Shown here piece by piece: positions 52,377 to 61,103 of a stretch of 64,000 bases of DNA. Where the stretch lies: positions 190,182 through 254,181 of the forward strand of contig JAUIHP010000008.1 of the NCBI GenBank assembly GCA_030431975.1. Direction: 5' to 3'. The stretch comes from a bacterium. GTDB lineage: Bacteria > Eisenbacteria > RBG-16-71-46 > CAIMUX01. How positions within the stretch are numbered: position 1 is the first letter of the stretch; each line of letters starts with the position of its first letter. Under the pieces are notes generated by a model. It did no database searches. It was not told the origin of the DNA and was given only the letters and a program-made list of their open reading frames with translations. The translations under genes and the position numbers were made by a program.

Positions 52377-55343
52377 GTGAAGAGACTCGGTGATTCCCTG
52401 CTCCGCGCCGTCCGCCTCCGCTCCCTGACTTTGGCGGTCCAGCTCTTGCTGCTTTCCGTTTCCATGAGCTGGGCCCAGGGAACGATCGTCGGCCGCGTCG
52501 TCGACGACAAGACGGCCGATCCCCTCCCCTTCACGAACGTTTCGCTGGTCGGGACGAACCGCGGCGCCATCGCGCGCGAAGACGGAAGTTTCGTCATCGG
52601 CGGAGTCGAGGCCGGAACCTACGACGTGCAGGCCAGCTTCATGGGCTACGAGTCCGGAAAAGCGTCGGTCACCGTCGAGGACAAACGGACGGCCGAAGTC
52701 GAGATTCGGCTGAAGCCGACGACGGTGGGAGAAGTCGAAGAAGTGGTCGTGACGGGAGAACGGCCTCTCGTCGACGTCGAGCATGGCTCCACCATCCGCC
52801 AGGTCACGGCCGAGGACATCGAAGAGCTGGTCGTGCAGCCGACCCTCGACAGCGTCGTCGAGCAGCAGGCCGGAGTGACCAAGGACCGCGACAAGATCCA
52901 TATCCGAGGCGGCCGCTCCGACGAGACTCTCTACGTCGTCGACGGAGTCAAGATGCGAGACCTCCTCTCCGGCGAGTCCCAGGGCGGAAACGCCATCTCG
53001 GCCCGCTCCGTGGCGGAAGTGAACATCATCACCGGTGGATTCGACGCCAAGTACGGACAGGCGCTCTCCGGAATCGTCGAAGCCAAACTCAAAGAGGGTA
53101 GCGACGACTACCACGGCTACCTCGGCTACACCACCGATCAGCTGACCGACGATTGGAACGTCGACCTCCTCGACTTCCAGATCAGTGGTCCCCTCCCCCT
53201 GGTTTCCAACATCCTGAAGCCCATCGGAGGCGACAAGAGCGGACCGATCACCTTCTTCCTCAACGTCGCCGCCGATGTCAGTGACGGCCACCTTCCGTCC
53301 GTCAACGACGACGGAGGCGAACTCATTTCCAGCTACCGTGACCGTCTCTTCGGAAACAGCTTCCGCTACGAAAATTTCTTCTACCCGCGCGGATCCAACG
53401 AGTGGCGCGGTCTTTTCAAGTCCGCGTGGAAGGCTTCGCCGAATCACAAGTTCTCGGTCTCGCTGACCAAGAACCTCACCTTCGGCCAGGGTTTCAACGA
53501 CGTGGACATTGCGCAGATCAACCGCAACGTCAACAACTACCCCTGGTCCTGGAGCCGTCGCCTCGACCACTACTACACGGTGAGCCAGGACCGAAACTCC
53601 TTCTCCTTCACCTGGAATCACACCGTGAAGCAGAACCTCATCCATCAGATGAAGGTCACGCGCTTCTTCACCGCCCGGCATCAGGACGTCCGCGGTCAGC
53701 TCTGGTACGAGTACAACACGCTCACTGACGACGCGGTCCCCAACGAGCAGGACACGCCCTACTTCCGGGACGAGGGCGAGCCGACCTCCTACCGCGATCG
53801 TTACATCAAGACGTGGGCTCTCGATTGGGACTGGACCCAGATCTACAAGAGGCATGACCTGAAGTGGGGCCTGCACACGCAGTACGAAGACGTTCAGTAC
53901 ATGAGCCTGAATGCGTCCTCCGTGGACGAGAACAATCCTCTCGGCCGAGAGTTCGATCTCTTCCACGTCTTTCCGACGACCGGTGCTCTCTACCTCCAGG
54001 ATCGGCTCGAGTTCGAAGGCCTGATCGCCAACGTCGGGCTCCGGTACGACTACTGGTTCCCGGGCAAGCAGGTCGAGAACCTCTATGAACGGCAGGACCG
54101 TCCGACGATCACCGAAGCGACGGCCCAGGAGTATTACGACAACACGAGTTCGCTCTTCGGCAGTCGGTTCAAAGGACACCTCGCCCCCCGGGTTCAGGTC
54201 TCCCACCCCATCAGCCAGAACTCGCACCTGTTCTTCAACTACGGACACTTCAGCCAACGCCCGGCCTACTTCTACGTCTACGCCAAGAGCAGCTCACAGA
54301 GTTCCGAGGAGTTCCCCAACATCGGGAATCCCAACCTCGACCCGGAAATCTCCGTTCAGTACGAGCTTGGAATCGGCCACCAGTTCACGGCGGACAAGGC
54401 GCTCAAGGTCTCGGTCTACAACAAGGACATCTACGACTATCCGACCTCGACGCAGATCACCTTGTCCGAGCGCCAAACGCAGCAGGCCGTCTTCTTCGTC
54501 TATCGCAACCTCGACTACGCCCGTTCCCGCGGAGTCGAGATCGAGTGGCGGCAACGCCGCGTCAACTTCACGTCCTACGGTGCGACCTACACCTTCTCCA
54601 ACGCCAAGGGTAAGAGTTCCGATCCGAACGGACTCCGTCTCGTCCAGGAGTCCGGCGGCGATGCTCGCGAAACATCCCTGGAAGAAGAGTTCATGTGGTG
54701 GAACCGTCCGCACAAGTTTACGAGCTGGTTCAACGTCTTCGTCCCCCGTGGTGAGCAGGGACCGGGAATTCTCGGGCTTCATCTTCCGGAAGACTTCCGC
54801 CTCAATCTCTACCTGCTGCTTCAGTCCGGACGCGCATACACCCCGGAAGACTTCCAGGGACGGACCACCGGCCTCGCCTACTCCAAGAACGGTCCCATCG
54901 ATTCCACCGTCAACCTGACCCTGACCAAGGGATTTACCGTCGGCGGGCGCAGACTCGAGCTCACCTTGCAGGGCTGGAACATTCTCGATCGGCGGAGCCC
55001 GATCGAAGTGGATCCTTCCACGGGTAAGAAGTGGAATCCGGGCGAAGGCCAGTTGGGCATCGACCCGCGCGACAACCCGGACAACCTCGCTTTGACCGAC
55101 GAAGAGTTGATCGACATTACCGGTTCCGAGATTCGTGTCGACGACCGCGACTTCCGGTTGGAAGGCCTGACGCCGGGCACTCCGGAGTACCAGGAAGTCT
55201 TTGACCTTATCTACGTCGAGAATCTGACCCGAACCGCGCAGGGAATTCGCAATTCGATCCATGGAACGATCAACCGTTACTCCGACCCCTCTCTCGAGGC
55301 GTCGCCCCGTCACTTCCGTGTCGGCATCGGAATGGAGTGGTAG
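52377..55343 (+). CDS. TonB-dependent-receptor-like outer-membrane protein
   Basis: 988 aa from GTG 52377, preceded by GAGAGA; GTG 52347 is an alternative. A signal peptide (about residues 1-34) is followed by a carboxypeptidase-regulatory-like beta domain ('IVGRVVDDKTADPLPFTNVSL', about 37-115). A plug domain comes next ('VVVTGERPLVDVEHG', 'IHIRGGRSDETLYVVDGVKM', 'GGFDAKYGQALSGIVEAKLK'), then a large barrel ending 'HFRVGIGMEW'. This is the SusC/OmpA-regulatory type found in FCB bacteria. It leads a five-gene envelope operon, so import or export across the outer membrane is likely. No SusD partner is present. Confidence 0.85.
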   Translation: MKRLGDSLLRAVRLRSLTLAVQLLLLSVSMSWAQGTIVGRVVDDKTADPLPFTNVSLVGTNRGAIAREDGSFVIGGVEAGTYDVQASFMGYESGKASVTVEDKRTAEVEIRLKPTTVGEVEEVVVTGERPLVDVEHGSTIRQVTAEDIEELVVQPTLDSVVEQQAGVTKDRDKIHIRGGRSDETLYVVDGVKMRDLLSGESQGGNAISARSVAEVNIITGGFDAKYGQALSGIVEAKLKEGSDDYHGYLGYTTDQLTDDWNVDLLDFQISGPLPLVSNILKPIGGDKSGPITFFLNVAADVSDGHLPSVNDDGGELISSYRDRLFGNSFRYENFFYPRGSNEWRGLFKSAWKASPNHKFSVSLTKNLTFGQGFNDVDIAQINRNVNNYPWSWSRRLDHYYTVSQDRNSFSFTWNHTVKQNLIHQMKVTRFFTARHQDVRGQLWYEYNTLTDDAVPNEQDTPYFRDEGEPTSYRDRYIKTWALDWDWTQIYKRHDLKWGLHTQYEDVQYMSLNASSVDENNPLGREFDLFHVFPTTGALYLQDRLEFEGLIANVGLRYDYWFPGKQVENLYERQDRPTITEATAQEYYDNTSSLFGSRFKGHLAPRVQVSHPISQNSHLFFNYGHFSQRPAYFYVYAKSSSQSSEEFPNIGNPNLDPEISVQYELGIGHQFTADKALKVSVYNKDIYDYPTSTQITLSERQTQQAVFFVYRNLDYARSRGVEIEWRQRRVNFTSYGATYTFSNAKGKSSDPNGLRLVQESGGDARETSLEEEFMWWNRPHKFTSWFNVFVPRGEQGPGILGLHLPEDFRLNLYLLLQSGRAYTPEDFQGRTTGLAYSKNGPIDSTVNLTLTKGFTVGGRRLELTLQGWNILDRRSPIEVDPSTGKKWNPGEGQLGIDPRDNPDNLALTDEELIDITGSEIRVDDRDFRLEGLTPGTPEYQEVFDLIYVENLTRTAQGIRNSIHGTINRYSDPSLEASPRHFRVGIGMEW

Positions 55344-55346
55344 ACG

Positions 55347-56357
55347 ATGAAGCAACTGACTCGAGTCGTCGTCTTTGCCCTGCTCTTTCTGACCGGAAGC
55401 TTCTGCGCCGTTCCCCAGGCGATGGCGCAGACGGAACTGGGAGTCCAACGCGTTGCGACTTCCAGCGGAACCTTCCTCAAGATCGGTCTCGATCCGCGCG
55501 GCGTAGCCCTCGGCGGCGCGTACAACGCGATCGTCTCCGGACCACAGGCGACATTTCTCAATCCGGCGGGAATCCTCGATCCCGAGGGAATGAACCGAGC
55601 TCACCTCTCCTACATGAAGTGGCCCGGGGACATCGACATGGGTTCGGTAGCCTACGGTACGCCCTTTGATGCGCTTCAGGGTCAGCTCGCCATCGGCTTG
55701 GCTTTCGCCTCGACCAGTTTCGACGAGACTTCCGAGTTCTATCCGCAAGGAACAGGGCGAACCGTTTCCTACTCCGACGTCTTGGCGACCTTGAGTTTCG
55801 CCCGGCTCTTCACGGACCGGTTGACCATTGGAGCCAGCGTGAAGTTCTTCCGCGAAGACCTGGCATCCAACGTCGGAGGGCCCGTCACGAATGGACTTCT
55901 CTTCGACGCCGGCACCATCTACCAACTCGGCTTCCGAAACTCTCGGATCGCCATCACGCTTTCGCACTTCGGGCCCGACCTCGAGCCGACCGGAGACTTC
56001 TTCAGCAGCGTCTCGGGCGCCGACGTCGAGTACGCCGCATTCTCTCCGCCGACTCTTTTCAACCTGAGCTTTGCCATCGACGCCATGACCCGCGGAGAAC
56101 ATCGCTTCACCGTCGCAAGCCAGATCGTTCATCCCTCCGATCAGAATGAAACGCTGCTACTGGGCGGCGAATACTGGTTCCAGGATTCGTACGCCCTTCG
56201 GTCCGGCTACGACTTCGCCGCGGACGAGTTCGGCTTCTCCGCCGGTCTGGGAGCGAAGTTCCGATTCGGAGGTCGCGAAGGAGTGTTCGACTACGCCTAC
56301 ACCAACGGGGGCAACCTCGAGGACGTCCATCGCGTCGGTATGGGTTTCGCCCTATGA
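55347..56357 (+). CDS. PorV/PorQ-family outer-membrane barrel
   Basis: 336 aa, 3 bases after the receptor gene. A signal peptide (MKQLTRVVVFALLFLTG, cut near AMAQ-T) is followed by the family opening 'SSGTFLKIGLDPRGVALGGAYNAI' and 'ATFLNPAGI', then about 14 amphipathic strands ending 'VHRVGMGFAL'. PorV of type IX secretion carries CTD cargo to the attachment complex. A CTD-bearing protein is encoded two genes downstream, which fits that role. FadL-like transport is the alternative. Confidence 0.8.
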   Translation: MKQLTRVVVFALLFLTGSFCAVPQAMAQTELGVQRVATSSGTFLKIGLDPRGVALGGAYNAIVSGPQATFLNPAGILDPEGMNRAHLSYMKWPGDIDMGSVAYGTPFDALQGQLAIGLAFASTSFDETSEFYPQGTGRTVSYSDVLATLSFARLFTDRLTIGASVKFFREDLASNVGGPVTNGLLFDAGTIYQLGFRNSRIAITLSHFGPDLEPTGDFFSSVSGADVEYAAFSPPTLFNLSFAIDAMTRGEHRFTVASQIVHPSDQNETLLLGGEYWFQDSYALRSGYDFAADEFGFSAGLGAKFRFGGREGVFDYAYTNGGNLEDVHRVGMGFAL

Positions 56358-57484
56358 ACGACACAAACCGCATGAACTCTGTCGGACGGACTTCCACGCC
56401 GACGCCGACGCCGACGCCCGCTCCAGTGCCCACTCCGGCACCCGTAGCGAATCGGACCAACGCTGGAATCGACCCGAGTTCAAATGAATCCAGTCGGCTT
56501 TGGGCCCTTACCCGCTTCGGACTCTTCGGTTGGTTCGTCGCGTTCGCGGGAGCGGTCCTCCTTACGGCCTGCGGACAGGAGTTCCAACTTCCGCCGCAGC
56601 CCGACGCGCAGGACACGGCCATCGCAAACACCTACAACCTGGCCAAGATCTGGGACATTTCCTCCCCCACTGCCATGGCTAGTCAGGGAGCCTGGGTCTA
56701 CGTGATCGAGGAAGAAAGCCGCGTCGTCCCCTATTTCACCGAGCAGCAACGTCCGATTCGACCCGACTTCATCGCAGACTTCCAAGGCCTGACACAACCG
56801 GTTCGAATTGCCATCGCACAGCGAGAGTCGACCTACGTCTACGTGGCCGACGCGGGCGACATGACCGTCAAGCGCTACCACTTCACCGGTGGATCTCCGC
56901 GCGCCGTCTTTTCCGACTCGAACTGGGTTGAGTTCAGCGGTCTGGCCGCAGATCAATTCCTGAACTTCTACGTTTCAGATGCGACCCGCGACGTCGTCCA
57001 CAAGTACAACCCGGACGGCACGCTCGACCGCCTCATTTCAGACCTCGGTTCCGGCTTCGGGTTCGTCACGCAGCCGAACGGGCTCTTCTTCAACGGCAAC
57101 TTCCTTCTTACTGCCGACACCGGCAAGAACTGGGTCCAACGGCTTCGGACGGACACGACGAACGTCGCGGCCCCCGGAGAGCCCGTCGGCGCGGGAGAGT
57201 TCGTGCTGTCGTCACCCGAAGGCGTGTCGACGGACCGTGGGGACCTGCGAAACATCTACGTCGCCGACACAGGCTCGGACCGGGTCTTCAAGTTCGACGC
57301 GAATGGCAGCTTCGTCGACTCTGTCTATACGGCGGCCAAGATCGAACTGGACACGCCAATCGACGCCCCCCGCCATCTCGCGGTCTCGGGGGTTTTCGTC
57401 TTCGTCGCAGACACGGAAAACAATCGCATCGTCGGACTCGAACTGGCCGGCGTGCCGGACACCTCCGGCGTGGGGCAGCCATGA
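56354..57484 (+). CDS. NHL-repeat beta-propeller lipoprotein
   Basis: 376 aa; the start overlaps the PorV-like stop by 4 bases. A long n-region with Thr-Pro/Ala-Pro repeats (about residues 14-32) precedes a hydrophobic helix and lipobox 'VLLTAC' (about 68-73). The start could therefore lie further in, but the overlap favours this one. The mature part has NHL-type blades ('YVYVADAGDMTVKRY', 'NFYVSDATRDVVHKYN', 'NIYVADTGSDRVFKFD', 'VFVADTENNRIVGLEL'), so a six-bladed propeller is likely. Probably a surface-exposed binding protein of the operon. Confidence 0.78.
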   Translation: MNDTNRMNSVGRTSTPTPTPTPAPVPTPAPVANRTNAGIDPSSNESSRLWALTRFGLFGWFVAFAGAVLLTACGQEFQLPPQPDAQDTAIANTYNLAKIWDISSPTAMASQGAWVYVIEEESRVVPYFTEQQRPIRPDFIADFQGLTQPVRIAIAQRESTYVYVADAGDMTVKRYHFTGGSPRAVFSDSNWVEFSGLAADQFLNFYVSDATRDVVHKYNPDGTLDRLISDLGSGFGFVTQPNGLFFNGNFLLTADTGKNWVQRLRTDTTNVAAPGEPVGAGEFVLSSPEGVSTDRGDLRNIYVADTGSDRVFKFDANGSFVDSVYTAAKIELDTPIDAPRHLAVSGVFVFVADTENNRIVGLELAGVPDTSGVGQP

Positions 57485-59418
57485 GCAGACTTTTTCTCTC
57501 CGTCCTTGCATTCCTCGGAGCCGGCGTCGCCATGGGAGGCATGACGAGCCACCCGGCCGTCGCGCAGGATGACATTTCCTTCGAGTCTCGTATTACGACG
57601 GGAAACAACGTGGGCCTGACCCTCTTCAACGACGGTTTCGTCGGGAACAACCTGGCCTCGCGCGAGCCGTCCTTCGAGTACCCACTCGGATCGGACATCG
57701 AGCACCTGGTCCGCGCCGGCGTCTGGATCGGTGGAATCAGCGCCCGTCTCGACACTCTCTGTTCGACCGCCACGGTGGCCGGAAGCTACGGTTCACGCGA
57801 ACTCGACAGTGAGTTCCTGCCCATGACGCAGATCACCGAGCTCTCCAATCTTCCGAACAGCCGCTTCTTCTCCCCCGATGCCAGAAGTGAGCAGGACTTC
57901 CGTTTTTCCTTCTCCGACATCGAGCCGCGGAGTGGAACGGACGAAGATCATGTGCCTCTGGGCGTTCAAATCGATACCGAGACGCTGCTCTTCAGCTTCG
58001 AACCGTTCGACGCCATCATCCTCATGAACATGACGATCAAAAACGTGAACGAGTTCGACCCCATCTTCGATGTCTACGCCGGGATGTACGCCGAGCTCGC
58101 CACCGGCTACAAGGAGCCGAGCGAGGAACGATGGCAGTCAGGTTGGTTCGGCAACAAGGACATTGCCTGGGTCGACTCCCTTCGGCTGTGCACGGAACAC
58201 CACTTCAATGATGACGACGGCAATGCCCCGGCCTGGTCCGGATACCAACTCCTTGGAGCCCGCGACGGAAACGGCAACGCCTACGAAATCGACAGTCTGA
58301 CCGTCTCGTTCAACTGGTGGAACTGGCGTGACGAAATCGACCGTATCGGTGACGCCCCGATCTTCGACAAGGACCGTTACCTCACGATGAGTAACGGCGC
58401 CGCGCGTTCCACCGCCGGCTCGGAGGCCGGGAACAACGACCCCGTCAAGGTCATCTCCGTCGGCCCATTCCCCATCCTGGAGCCGGGCAACGAGGTGACG
58501 GTCACGTTCGCCTGGGTCGGTGGAGAGGCAGACCGCCGCGCAGGGCGCACGCCTCAGCAGGACATCATTTTCAACGCCGGCTGGGCCCAGACCGCCTTCG
58601 ACCTGAACCTGAACATCCCGTTGCCTCCGCCCTCGCCTCAGCTCCTGGTGACACCGGGACTGAACAAGCTGACCCTTCGCTGGACCGATGCGCCCGAAGA
58701 CTTTGTCGATCCAGAGAGCGGTACGAAGGACTTCGAGGGATACCGCGTCTACATTAGTGAGAGTCGCCTGGAGAGCGAGTTTCTCCCCATCCTGGAAGCC
58801 GACGTCGTCGACTCCGTTTTCTACAACACCGGCTTGGAGAATCTCGTCGACCCCATCGTCATCGACGACATCGAGTACAAGTACCGCTACGACGTGACCG
58901 GACTTCGGGACGGCTTCAAGTACTGGACAGCGGTGACCGCGTTCGACACGGGCACTCCCGAAATCGAGTCCCTGGAAAGCGGGCTCTCGCAGAACCGCAC
59001 CTTTGTCGTCAGCGGCAGCCCGGCCAGCGCCATCGGCGAGGGTGAGGACGTCCTGGTGTTCCCCAACCCCTACCGTGGAGACGCGGCTTGGGACGGAGCC
59101 CTTGGTCGTGACCGCTACCTGTGGTTCGCGAACCTCCCCTCTCGGTGCATGATTCGCATCTACACGTTGTCCGGAGACCTCGTCGACACCATCGAGTTCG
59201 ACTCCGCCACGTATCAGCCGACGGACATCCGCGGCATCTACGATCCATCCGACACGAGCAACCCGGAGTCTGACCTCCCGACGTTGCCCGGCGGCATGGC
59301 TGCCTGGGATCTGGTGACGCGCAAGGACCAGGGCGTTGCCAGTGGCCTTTACCTCTTTGCCGTGGAAGACCTGCAGTCCGGTGACAAGCAGGTTGGAAAG
59401 TTCATGATCCTGAAATGA
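57481..59418 (+). CDS. Large exported protein with C-terminal sorting-type domain
   Basis: 645 aa; ATGA-type overlap with the NHL gene. It has a signal peptide (about residues 1-28). Residues 30-370 are a beta-rich region I do not recognise ('VRAGVWIGGISA', 'LMNMTIKNVNEFDPIFDVYAG'). A fibronectin-III-like segment lies at about 385-500 ('KLTLRWTDAPEDF', 'FEGYRVYISES', 'YKYRYDVTGL'). The C-terminus has 'VFPNPYRGDAAW', 'MIRIYTLSGDLVDTIEF', 'GLYLFAV' and ends KFMILK, a type IX-like sorting domain. It is the probable cargo or surface scaffold of the operon. Confidence 0.72.
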   Translation: MSRLFLSVLAFLGAGVAMGGMTSHPAVAQDDISFESRITTGNNVGLTLFNDGFVGNNLASREPSFEYPLGSDIEHLVRAGVWIGGISARLDTLCSTATVAGSYGSRELDSEFLPMTQITELSNLPNSRFFSPDARSEQDFRFSFSDIEPRSGTDEDHVPLGVQIDTETLLFSFEPFDAIILMNMTIKNVNEFDPIFDVYAGMYAELATGYKEPSEERWQSGWFGNKDIAWVDSLRLCTEHHFNDDDGNAPAWSGYQLLGARDGNGNAYEIDSLTVSFNWWNWRDEIDRIGDAPIFDKDRYLTMSNGAARSTAGSEAGNNDPVKVISVGPFPILEPGNEVTVTFAWVGGEADRRAGRTPQQDIIFNAGWAQTAFDLNLNIPLPPPSPQLLVTPGLNKLTLRWTDAPEDFVDPESGTKDFEGYRVYISESRLESEFLPILEADVVDSVFYNTGLENLVDPIVIDDIEYKYRYDVTGLRDGFKYWTAVTAFDTGTPEIESLESGLSQNRTFVVSGSPASAIGEGEDVLVFPNPYRGDAAWDGALGRDRYLWFANLPSRCMIRIYTLSGDLVDTIEFDSATYQPTDIRGIYDPSDTSNPESDLPTLPGGMAAWDLVTRKDQGVASGLYLFAVEDLQSGDKQVGKFMILK

Positions 59419-60902
59419 TGAGAGAACTACCGCGCACATCGTTTGTTTCTGCGGCCACAACCAACGTTGCCGGATGGACCCTTCTCGTCAGCGTTCTGCT
59501 CGGAACCCTGATGCTCGGCGGCTGTGAAGAGGATGCCGGCCCACTCCCGGAGAACATGCCTCCGGAGACCTATCTCACCATCCAGGGAACGAGCCTCGAC
59601 ACCGTCAACTACCGCCAGATCCTCCGCTGGTGGGGCAGCGACACAGACGGACGGGTCGTCGGTTACTGCATTCGCTGGGACGGCGGATGGGAACCGCGCG
59701 TTCCCCTCGAGCCGTGTGAATTCGATGACGGGACCTACTACTTCACGACGGCGACCGTCGATACCTTCATCGTTCCGACCGAGGGCACGTTTGCCGAGCG
59801 CACTTTCGAGGTGCGAGCCATGGACGACGAAGGCCTGGTCGACCCGACCGGACGGTCCCAAACCTTCCGCCTGGAAAACTGGGCGCCGGAACTCTACTGG
59901 TCCCAAATCGTGGCGCGACCGACGATCAGTCTTCCCGCAGTCAGCTTCGCATTTACCTCAGACGACCTCGACGGCCGAAACACCGTCACCAGCTATCGCG
60001 TTTGGCTGGACGGCGAGGACGAGGAGTCCGACGGCCGCGCCGTGACCGACACCCTCTTCGCATTCGAGGTCGAAGACTTCGGGGACAGCTTCGGAGAACG
60101 GACGATCTTCGTCCGGGCATTCGACGAGGCGCGCACTCCCAGCAACGTCATCGAACACACCTGGATGGTGGAGGCACCTCCGGAAGAACGATACCTGCTC
60201 ATCGACAATGTATCGAGCGACACGCCCGGTGAGAGCACCGAGGACACCTTCTTCCGCGCGGTCTTCGACGGCTTCGCCCCGGACGACTACTTCGTCTACG
60301 ACATCGAAGAGCGCGGTGACTTCCGATCTCCGGCCGAGATTCGCCCTCTTCTCGATATCTTCGACGGAGTCGTCTGGTACGGAGGCGCCCGCAACCTGAC
60401 CAACGACACCTCCTGCTTCTTCAATATGGGCATGGCCGAAGAGGCCATCACCGGCTACCTGGAAGACGGCGGCAACATGGTATTGGTGTATCGAGACGCG
60501 GTCGGGGACTCTGCCGCGCTGACACCTGACTTTGCAGAACAGATCGCCGGGATCGAGGGCTACTACCGGGAGATCGGTACCGGGGAGCACAACATCCGTC
60601 TCCGGCCCGGGTCTGACGTGGACACACCACTCGACGCGGCGCCGCTCGAGATCAGCGGATCGACCTCGACCAGTGACTTCATGCAGGTGGCCAAGGACAT
60701 CGACGTTCTCTTCTCCGTTGCCCCCGGCTTTCTCGACCCGGAACGGTACGAACCGGAGCAGACGACGCCCGCGGTCCTGGGGCTCGAGTCCCGCCGCGCC
60801 CCCGGAAAACTCGCGATCGTCACCTTCAACCTGGCCCGCTCCACGCGGAACGACAACGATCTGACCGTCGGGGAAGCGCTGCTGCAACGGGTTCTCCCGT
60901 AA
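59415..60902 (+). CDS. Surface lipoprotein of unknown function
   Basis: 495 aa, last of the five overlapping genes (4-base overlap). A long n-region precedes a hydrophobic helix and lipobox 'TLMLGGC' (about residues 31-37). Two Ig/fibronectin-like segments follow ('RWWGSDTDGRVVGYCIRWDGG', 'AFTSDDLDGRNTVTSYRVWLDG'; about 65-235). Residues 245-495 form an alpha/beta domain ('RYLLIDNVSSD', 'FDGVVWYGGARN', 'YLEDGGNMVLVYRDAV', 'GKLAIVTFNLARS') that resembles the glutamine-amidotransferase-like/ThuA fold in spacing. No catalytic Cys triad is evident. Confidence 0.65.
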   Translation: MMRELPRTSFVSAATTNVAGWTLLVSVLLGTLMLGGCEEDAGPLPENMPPETYLTIQGTSLDTVNYRQILRWWGSDTDGRVVGYCIRWDGGWEPRVPLEPCEFDDGTYYFTTATVDTFIVPTEGTFAERTFEVRAMDDEGLVDPTGRSQTFRLENWAPELYWSQIVARPTISLPAVSFAFTSDDLDGRNTVTSYRVWLDGEDEESDGRAVTDTLFAFEVEDFGDSFGERTIFVRAFDEARTPSNVIEHTWMVEAPPEERYLLIDNVSSDTPGESTEDTFFRAVFDGFAPDDYFVYDIEERGDFRSPAEIRPLLDIFDGVVWYGGARNLTNDTSCFFNMGMAEEAITGYLEDGGNMVLVYRDAVGDSAALTPDFAEQIAGIEGYYREIGTGEHNIRLRPGSDVDTPLDAAPLEISGSTSTSDFMQVAKDIDVLFSVAPGFLDPERYEPEQTTPAVLGLESRRAPGKLAIVTFNLARSTRNDNDLTVGEALLQRVLP

Positions 60903-61007
60903 CGACATGCCGCACAAAGCGCAGCCATAGCGGCGGCCGCTCCCGATTCGAACACTTCTCTAACCCTCGGCTCACCAAACTCTCAGACATCCCGTGCGGC
61001 CCTGTCG

Positions 61008-61037
61008 TTGACCGGCCCTCTTTTCGGAACGTATAAT
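61008..61037 (+). promoter_or_regulatory. Near-consensus sigma-70 promoter
   Basis: TTGACC (61008-61013), an 18-base spacer and a perfect TATAAT (61032-61037), 66 bases before the start of the OB-fold-like exported protein. It is the strongest promoter match in the window. Confidence 0.85.
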
Positions 61038-61103
61038 CCTTGCTCCATCAGTTTCGGGCGGAGACTGACTACAAAGCCATCCACTTGAGGAGGTCCACAC
61101 CTG

